In this document: positions 5,446 through 11,182 of the stretch, piece by piece
How positions within the stretch are numbered: the first letter of the stretch is position 1
How the letters are laid out: the number at the start of each line of letters is the position of its first letter
Assembly (NCBI GenBank): GCA_030598885.1
Contig: JAUVOZ010000040.1
Coordinates: forward strand, 1 to 13,169
Reading direction: 5' to 3'
DNA length: 13,169 nucleotides
From: Anaerolineae bacterium
Lineage (GTDB): Bacteria; Chloroflexota; Anaerolineae; Anaerolineales; E44-bin32
The notes under the pieces: generated by a model
The model's database searches: none
Told to the model about the DNA's origin: nothing
Seen by the model: only the letters and a program-made list of their open reading frames with translations
Position numbers and translations under genes: made by a program

Positions 5446-6249
5446 TTAAAACCGGGAAAATGGTAGAGTTCTTGGCTGGTGAGCCTCGAAGCGTGCTAAA
5501 TAACTATAACCAACCGATTTAATCACATCCATCGCCTGCTCAAGGCCGAAACCAACATGTTCGGGTAGGTGAGCATCCGAGCCTAAGGTCACCCAACGAC
5601 CACCCTCTTCGCGAAACCATCTCAGGACAACTTCTGCCGGCGCAAACTGGTTTACCGGGCGACGGAGAGTACCGGTATTGATCTCCAAGCCAAGCCCTCT
5701 CTCGGCGCACGTTCTCAAAATTGTCCTTATTTCATCTTCGAATGAGTGGGGATCGAAAGAGCCATATGTATCAAAGCCATATCGTTTGATGATGTCTATA
5801 TGTGCCAGGATGTCAAAGTCGCCCTCGGCCACCATTTTGGCCATTTCTCGAAAATAATCTTTGTAACCACGTTCTTCCGGTTGTTCGAAATAGAGGGGAT
5901 TAAAAATATTCATTGAGCCAACCCAATGAAGTGAACCCAGACTGTAGTCCCACGGATAATTGTTGAGCAACACTTGTACCGCATCTTGAAAGCGGTGTGG
6001 CTCTCCTAATTCAACGCCAGCCCGGATGGCGAGCAGGCCCTGGAAGTTCTCCCGACAACGCTGCAACGCCTCCCACCATGCGTCAGCTTGGAAGAAGTTG
6101 TAACATGGGTCTTCGGGCATCATGTCGAAGTGATCGCTGAATCCTATTTCGGGGATGCCACGTTCAATCGCGGCCCGACACATCTCGGTCATTGTAGCTT
6201 GGCTGTCGCAGGAGAAAAGGGTGTGAATGTGGTAATCATGTGGAATCAT
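5446..6249 (-). CDS. PHP-domain phosphatase, histidinol-phosphatase-like
   Basis: This is a polymerase-and-histidinol-phosphatase (PHP) metal-dependent phosphoesterase of 267 residues, the usual size of the HisK/HisJ group that converts L-histidinol phosphate to L-histidinol, the penultimate reactions of histidine synthesis. Visible metal ligands are His7 and His9 (DYHIHT), His40 (SDHFD), Glu80 (ELGEP), His108 (GSLHWV), His150 (LAHIDI) and Asp225/His227 (GSDAH), so the site looks complete. KRYG (155-158) and the GSLHWV motif favour the histidinol-phosphatase branch over DNA-polymerase PHP domains or tyrosine phosphatases. ATG 6249 places the first metal motif at residue 5, as expected; the ribosome-binding site is weak. 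No other histidine gene is nearby, so it is a lone gene, and a different phosphate monoester is possible. It is transcribed away from the PBP-like gene. Confidence 0.82.
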   Translation of the reverse strand: MIPHDYHIHTLFSCDSQATMTEMCRAAIERGIPEIGFSDHFDMMPEDPCYNFFQADAWWEALQRCRENFQGLLAIRAGVELGEPHRFQDAVQVLLNNYPWDYSLGSLHWVGSMNIFNPLYFEQPEERGYKDYFREMAKMVAEGDFDILAHIDIIKRYGFDTYGSFDPHSFEDEIRTILRTCAERGLGLEINTGTLRRPVNQFAPAEVVLRWFREEGGRWVTLGSDAHLPEHVGFGLEQAMDVIKSVGYSYLARFEAHQPRTLPFSRF

Positions 6250-6306
6250 GTGTATCTCTGTTGTGCTGCTTTTGTGCTCATCGGAGTCGGCACAGGACTT
6301 GCACGC

Positions 6307-6312
6307 ATTATA
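6307..6312 (-). promoter_or_regulatory. Consensus -10 box of the histidinol-phosphatase-like gene
   Basis: TATAAT on the minus strand, about 57 bp before the ATG at 6249, within the 95-bp divergent region shared with the PBP-like gene. No good -35 is present at 16-18 bp (CTACTC at 17). On the plus strand TTGCAC (6299-6304) could be a -35 for the PBP-like gene with TAATAG at 18 bp, a weaker case. Confidence 0.5.
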
Positions 6313-6344
6313 GCCCGATAAATAATAGCGAGTAGAATCTAGGT

Positions 6345-9287
6345 ATGTCGGTTCCTATGGACATCATCCGATCACGTCGCCGTCGAGCCCGGAGGGTTGG
6401 CACATCCTGGGTCGGCGGAACCGTTATCAGCTTGCTCGCGCTGGTGATCTTGTTGATTGGTGCAGCGGGGATGACGGTTTCTATTGCGTATGCCAATCTT
6501 ACTGGTGGACTGCCGCCAGTTCAGGAGATCGAATACGCCTTCGGACCAGTGGGGAGCGAATCCTTTCAACCGGTTCGTATATACGACCGCAGTGATGAAG
6601 TTTTACTCTTCGAGGTTATTCATCCCGTTGCTTCTGATCGGCAATGGCTGCGTTTAGATTCGCTCGCCGCATATGTACTTCCACACCACGTGGTTCAGGG
6701 CACAATCGCTGCCCTGGATGAGACCTTCTGGACCAACCCTGGATATGATGCTGATGCATTGTTCCAAGATTTGATAGGAACTTTAATGCGTCGGCCGATC
6801 GATACCACGGAGCGGACGATCGGTCAACGCCTAGTGGAGACCCACATTCTTCCATTGGGGGATAGCGACCTCTCGCCTCTAGCTCGTAACTTCCGTAGCG
6901 CCTTGATGTCAGCTGAGTTGACGCGGCAATATCCACCGGAGCAAATCCTGGAGTGGTACTTGAACAGTGCTTATTATGGCAACTTTGCTTATGGAATCGA
7001 CGCAGCTGCGCTGGTCTACTTTGGCAAACATGCAACTGACCTGACATTAGCTGAGGGAGCTATATTGGTTGGTGTTCCACTGGAACCGACGTTGAACCCG
7101 ATTGATGACCCAAAGCGGGCTAGAGACAAGCAAGCCCAAGTATTAGAAGCGATGGTAAGCGAGGGAATGATCCGGCAAGCAGAGGCCGATGATGCATTGG
7201 ATCAATCGATCGAGGTCCGGCCGATAGGGGAAGAGATAACATCCCACGCTTCGGGGTTTACCCTCTTCGCATTGGCGCGCTTAAGTGAGATATTACAGCC
7301 GGCTGCCCTCCATCGGAGTGGTTTAAGGGTGGTCACAAGCCTTGACAACGACCTACAGTTGCAAGCCGTGTGCGCGGCGCGAACGCATTTGCAGCGTATG
7401 AGCGGTGGTGAAGTGGGAGCGGTCGAACCAGCGGCGGACGGTTCCGCCTGCATTGCTGCAGGATTGCTGCCTCCACTACGACCCCGCGATATCGGTGTGG
7501 ATCACAATCTGTCTGAAGTTGCGGTTGTGATTCTCGATCCGGTCTCGGGGCAGATCCTTAGTCTGGTGGGACCGGCTGATGTCTCACGACCGGCGGGATC
7601 AGGTTTGATGTCTTTCATTTACCTCACAGCCTTTGCTCGAGGGTACGCTCCAGGGACGATGGTGCTCGACATACCATACTATGAAACAGATCTTGATGAT
7701 GAGTCCTGGGTCGTTCCACCGAACGAAGATGGACAGTACCACGGCCCGGTCCGCATGAGAACTGGATTGGCCAATTCGTACAACGCCGCCGCTGCCTGGA
7801 GCTTGAGTATAGTGGGTGTGGAGAACGTTCTACGCACGATGCAGTCGATGGGAGTGTCTACACTGAATGAAGTGGAGATCAATTATGGTGCAATGTTGGC
7901 CTCGGGAGGGGTGGAGGTTACGCTTCTCGATATGGCTTTCGCCAATGGGGTGATCGCCAATCAGGGGTGGATGAATGGCGTGGCCGTTCGCATTGAGGAG
8001 GGCTCATCAGGTGTACGTTCGCTTGACCCGGTCGCGGTACTGCATGTGGAGGACGCTGCCGGACGGATTGTGTATGTCTTTGCCCAGGAAGAACGAGCCG
8101 TGCTCAGTAGCCAACTTGCCTTCTTGATGGCAGATGTCTTGAGTGATGAAGCGGCACGCTGGCCGGCTTTTGGCCAGTCTAACCCGCTAGAAATCGGTCG
8201 ACCGGCTGCTGCCAAGACGGGCACCACTGCCGATGGCGATGACAACTGGACACTCGGCTTTACACCGTCGCAGGTTGTTGGTGTTTGGGTTGGTAATTTA
8301 GATGGAAGCGCGATGCAGGGAGTTCATGCCTTGAATGGTGCAGCACCGATATGGCATGCCATAATGCGCTACACTTCCCGAGACCAACCTCAGGAAGGTT
8401 GGGTGACCCCACCTGGAATTAGCACGATGGAAGTGTGCGACCCATCCGGATTGCTGCCGACTCTATATTGCCCCAATGTGGTACGTGAGGTATTCGTCCA
8501 TGGGACAGAGCCCACGCATTATGATAACCTCTATCGACCGTTTCTGATCAATAGTGAGACGGACAAGTTAGCTACCCTGAGCACCCCGTTGGATCTTATC
8601 GAAGAGATGGTGTACCTGATCCCTCCACCTGAAGCTGTCGAGTGGGCACGCCAGGCAGGTATCGAACAACCGCCGCAGGAGTACGACACACTCTACGAGG
8701 AATCGGTTTTCGACCCACAGGTAAACATCAATTCACCCATACCATTCGACATCCTGCGTGGCGAGGTGGTTGTTCGTGGGGACGCTAGGTCAGAGGAGTT
8801 CCGATATTATCGGTTGCAGTATGGGCAAGGATTAAACCCAGTGCGTTGGATCCAGATTGGTGAGGATGAGACTACGCCGGTCACCCAAGGGCTTCTTGGT
8901 AGGTGGGATACCGAAGGACTAAGCGGTCTGTACACGTTACAGCTGGTGGTGGTGAAAACGGATGGGAGGATTGCTACAGCCGTGATCCACGTGACAACTG
9001 ATAACCAGCCACCGAGAATCCAGCTTCTCTCACCCAAGCCTGGGGACGAATTCACTTGGCCGAATGATCGAGAAGTGGTTGTCGAGGTGGAGGTCTCGGA
9101 TGAGATTTCGCTGGCTAAAGTGATTTTCTACCTCGACGATCGGCCCATCGACACAGTCACATCTCCTCCTTACTCTACCCGCTGGAGCGTAGGTCAGGCA
9201 GGTGAGCATGAGGTCTATGTTCGAGCCTACGACACCGCAGGGAACATGGCGGAGAGTGAGCGGGTGGAGATCAATATCCTACGCTAG
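6345..9287 (+). CDS. Class A penicillin-binding protein homologue with degenerate catalytic motifs (probable pseudoenzyme)
   Basis: The 980-residue product has the class A PBP layout: basic cytoplasmic N-terminus (RSRRRRARR, 9-17), one membrane helix (about 25-50), a GT51 glycosyltransferase region (about 75-275), a transpeptidase region (about 380-680), a linker, and two C-terminal beta domains (about 790-885, and an Ig-like one at 888-979). Active members polymerise and cross-link peptidoglycan outside the membrane. Here GT51 motif 1 (EDxxF) reads LDETF (124-128), motif 2 (STITQQ) reads RTIGQR (157-162) and motif 3 (RKIxE) reads RNFRS (181-185), so both catalytic glutamates are gone. Motif 4 (ILEWYLN, YYGN, YFGK) is kept. 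In the transpeptidase SxxK becomes SGLM (419-422), losing the lysine, while SYN (478-480) and KTGT (624-627) remain. The frame is intact, so this is not simple decay. Met5 (6357) is an alternative start; neither has a good ribosome-binding site. A structural or regulatory role in the cell wall is inferred. Confidence 0.87.
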   Translation: MSVPMDIIRSRRRRARRVGTSWVGGTVISLLALVILLIGAAGMTVSIAYANLTGGLPPVQEIEYAFGPVGSESFQPVRIYDRSDEVLLFEVIHPVASDRQWLRLDSLAAYVLPHHVVQGTIAALDETFWTNPGYDADALFQDLIGTLMRRPIDTTERTIGQRLVETHILPLGDSDLSPLARNFRSALMSAELTRQYPPEQILEWYLNSAYYGNFAYGIDAAALVYFGKHATDLTLAEGAILVGVPLEPTLNPIDDPKRARDKQAQVLEAMVSEGMIRQAEADDALDQSIEVRPIGEEITSHASGFTLFALARLSEILQPAALHRSGLRVVTSLDNDLQLQAVCAARTHLQRMSGGEVGAVEPAADGSACIAAGLLPPLRPRDIGVDHNLSEVAVVILDPVSGQILSLVGPADVSRPAGSGLMSFIYLTAFARGYAPGTMVLDIPYYETDLDDESWVVPPNEDGQYHGPVRMRTGLANSYNAAAAWSLSIVGVENVLRTMQSMGVSTLNEVEINYGAMLASGGVEVTLLDMAFANGVIANQGWMNGVAVRIEEGSSGVRSLDPVAVLHVEDAAGRIVYVFAQEERAVLSSQLAFLMADVLSDEAARWPAFGQSNPLEIGRPAAAKTGTTADGDDNWTLGFTPSQVVGVWVGNLDGSAMQGVHALNGAAPIWHAIMRYTSRDQPQEGWVTPPGISTMEVCDPSGLLPTLYCPNVVREVFVHGTEPTHYDNLYRPFLINSETDKLATLSTPLDLIEEMVYLIPPPEAVEWARQAGIEQPPQEYDTLYEESVFDPQVNINSPIPFDILRGEVVVRGDARSEEFRYYRLQYGQGLNPVRWIQIGEDETTPVTQGLLGRWDTEGLSGLYTLQLVVVKTDGRIATAVIHVTTDNQPPRIQLLSPKPGDEFTWPNDREVVVEVEVSDEISLAKVIFYLDDRPIDTVTSPPYSTRWSVGQAGEHEVYVRAYDTAGNMAESERVEINILR

Positions 9288-9909
9288 GTGTGTCGAGTAT
9301 ATTTGTGCGACCCTCTCTAGCGCGACCGCCAGCAGCAACCTCCAAAGCTGGTAACGGCACGATGGGTGGCATAACAAGAAGCGGAATGGATGTCGGATAC
9401 TCAAGCGTAACTGAATACAGCCCAAATGGATCGCCTGTGCGAAGCGTCACTGGCCCAAGGGTGAAGAGGCCACGAAGTGTGCAGACGGTCTCCTTGAACC
9501 ACCAGATTGATCCTCTGCTGCTCACCCCCACTGCGCGACTGCCCTGATAATCTGGGAGTGTGGAATGGTCTACCACTCCTACCCATAAGGCGGGAAGGCG
9601 GCTGTCGTTCCGCAGATTAAATCGTTCCACCATCCAATCGCCGACCTGTACCCATCCGAAACGCAGCTCTCGCCTCAGGCGTAGCCCGCGCGCCAGGAAC
9701 CGAGCCCACAGATAGCCGATGAGCCAAGCACCGCCCAATCCTACTAATAGGACTCGCAAGCCTTTGTATGTGCCCAGAAACTGAAAAAAGATCAGAACAG
9801 CAACCAGAATTGGCAGGAGCCGCAACTTCAGTCGAAGCTCAATATTCGGTATCTCTCGGCTGCTCCCTAGGTAGCTAGCTTTCCCCGTCCCATGGTGCAG
9901 TCTCCGCAC
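9271..9909 (-). CDS. DUF58-family membrane protein, C-terminally truncated
   Basis: The 212 residues match the N-terminal half of DUF58 proteins: two membrane segments (about 31-46 and 50-72), then a beta-rich extracytoplasmic or peripheral domain with LRLRRELRFG, VGDWMVERFNLRNDS, the RGLFTLGP motif (146-153) and DPFGLY (160-165). Family members usually have about 380-440 residues and carry next a conserved stretch (R-x-Y, PGD, IHW) that defines the DUF58 domain. That stretch is missing: the frame ends soon after VMPPIVPLPALEV, inside the last 17 bp of the convergent PBP-like gene. This looks like a truncation by rearrangement, so the gene may be non-functional. It starts with GTG inside the 3' end of the DUF1786 gene (35-bp overlap), with a closely placed GGGAG. 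DUF58 proteins often accompany MoxR ATPases and transglutaminases; neither is seen here. Confidence 0.72.
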   Translation of the reverse strand: MRRLHHGTGKASYLGSSREIPNIELRLKLRLLPILVAVLIFFQFLGTYKGLRVLLVGLGGAWLIGYLWARFLARGLRLRRELRFGWVQVGDWMVERFNLRNDSRLPALWVGVVDHSTLPDYQGSRAVGVSSRGSIWWFKETVCTLRGLFTLGPVTLRTGDPFGLYSVTLEYPTSIPLLVMPPIVPLPALEVAAGGRAREGRTNILDTPSVGY

Positions 9910-11017
9910 CCGCTCCCGCTAGAGCGGCTTGTATTGGATCAGCCAATTCCTGAACGTGTTTGGCCACAGAAACTAATAAGCCGAAGCAACCGGTGAGCAT
10001 CATATCGCCGTATGGAACAGCGTAATGAGGTCGGAATTGAGAACCGCGTAGCATAGATCTCCGGGGACCAGTGACGACCACGCCGAAGTCGTCTCCCACC
10101 AAGGGTAGGGGTTCCGGATGGAGGATCAGGGCGCCGTGGCCGTGATCATCGAAGACCTCTTGGTGGGTCAGGCTGCCGTCAGCCAGGGCCTGGAGCAAAG
10201 CGTCCAGACGGGGTGGGTCGATCAAGCCAGTGTGGTGCTCGAAGACGCCCTCGACCCCGGTTGGTCCGAGGCGGAAAGCCAAGGTGTGGAAGTTGCCGAC
10301 ATTGGTGATTAGAACCCGTGGTCTGGCAGCTACATGGGGGTCGAGCGTGGCGCCAAGCACGGCAGCAGGGGCGGTATCCATAATCACTAATGGACAATCC
10401 AACCCGGCTGCACTCTTCACCACCGCCTGCATGCGGGTCATGATCGAGGGCACATCGCTAGATAGATAGGCGAACGTTGACAGTCGGTTCTCGGCCTGGA
10501 TTCGTTCCATCAGGTAATCGAACCGGAACTGGCGGTCGGAGATGTCTGGGGGTGCAGCCCCATGATCGAAGACAGCCACGGCTACGGCCTGAGGGTCAAG
10601 ATTAACCTCAAAAGCAATAAACGCTCGGGCTATAGCATCGAAATCGAAGTCGAGTAATTTTATATGCCTGACGTGGTCGAGCTTGACGGCTTCGTCTTCA
10701 CTGACCACTTCAACCCCCATCTCTCTGTGCACCCACTCCAGGTCGTCGTTGAAAGTGCGCGCGGCTTCAGGGGTGGCGAATACTTTATATCCAGCTTGCA
10801 AGTGGGCTTCGGCAGCCCAGTGACATGGTCCACCCCCCATCGTTACACCGGTCAATAATAATGCCTCACCGCGTCGGGTGGCGTTCTGTATCTGCCTACG
10901 GATGAGCATGGTCGGTGAAGGGGCTACGATCTTGTAGCCGTTTTCAAGGCTGAGACCGGATTGGAAGAGGTAGATGTCCTGGGTCCCTGTACCGATGTCA
11001 ACTGTTAAGATCTGCAT
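9875..11017 (-). CDS. DUF1786 family protein (actin-like ATPase fold suspected)
   Basis: The 380-residue product matches what I know of the DUF1786 family, annotated in places as putative pyruvate formate-lyase activating enzyme, though it has no radical-SAM CxxxCxxC cluster. It starts with VDIGTGTQD (6-14), which resembles the phosphate-1 loop of sugar-kinase/actin ATPases. Other marked stretches are APSPT (32-36), LTGVTMGGGP (55-64) and ATPEAA (81-86). Later come ITNVGNFHTLAF, which resembles the phosphate-2/adenosine region, and HHTGLIDPPRL. No signal peptide or membrane segment is seen, so it should be cytoplasmic. GAGGA (11027-11031) lies nine bases before the ATG. A TTGACA box with an adjoining inverted repeat precedes it. 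Downstream it overlaps the truncated DUF58 gene. The biological function is unknown; ATP binding is inferred from the N-terminal motif only. Confidence 0.75.
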   Translation of the reverse strand: MQILTVDIGTGTQDIYLFQSGLSLENGYKIVAPSPTMLIRRQIQNATRRGEALLLTGVTMGGGPCHWAAEAHLQAGYKVFATPEAARTFNDDLEWVHREMGVEVVSEDEAVKLDHVRHIKLLDFDFDAIARAFIAFEVNLDPQAVAVAVFDHGAAPPDISDRQFRFDYLMERIQAENRLSTFAYLSSDVPSIMTRMQAVVKSAAGLDCPLVIMDTAPAAVLGATLDPHVAARPRVLITNVGNFHTLAFRLGPTGVEGVFEHHTGLIDPPRLDALLQALADGSLTHQEVFDDHGHGALILHPEPLPLVGDDFGVVVTGPRRSMLRGSQFRPHYAVPYGDMMLTGCFGLLVSVAKHVQELADPIQAALAGAGAETAPWDGES

Positions 11018-11091
11018 TAAAAATTTTCCTCAATTTGCCAGCGATACCAATTGAGTCACGCTGAAATACGGGATTGATATTCTGCCACTAT

Positions 11092-11121
11092 GCAATACCC
11101 GGTGAAAGGGTATTATGTCAA
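11092..11121 (-). promoter_or_regulatory. Promoter with operator-like inverted repeat before the DUF1786 gene
   Basis: On the minus strand a perfect -35 TTGACA (11121-11116) is followed one base later by the inverted repeat AATACCC-7 bases-GGGTATT (11114-11094), perfect over 7 bp per arm. The repeat fills the spacer and most of the expected -10 position, where the best hexamer (TATTGC, 11097-11092, spacing 18) is poor. Such an arrangement would let a dimeric repressor or activator control the promoter. A terminator for the kinase gene is less likely because no T-tract follows on that strand. Confidence 0.48.
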
Positions 11122-11182
11122 TGCATGAAAATGATGCGGCAAAGTCATATAGTTTCTTCGCCTTCAAGGTAGCATTCGTTCT

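Noticed and set aside
6345..9287. PBP-like gene as a decayed pseudogene
   Set aside because: The 980-codon frame is intact, all domains and many non-catalytic motifs are conserved, and substitutions concentrate at catalytic residues; a pseudoenzyme fits better.
9910..9927. Small inverted repeat CCGCT...AGCGG before the DUF58 start as a regulatory hairpin
   Set aside because: Only 5-bp arms inside the coding sequence of the DUF1786 gene; too weak to claim.
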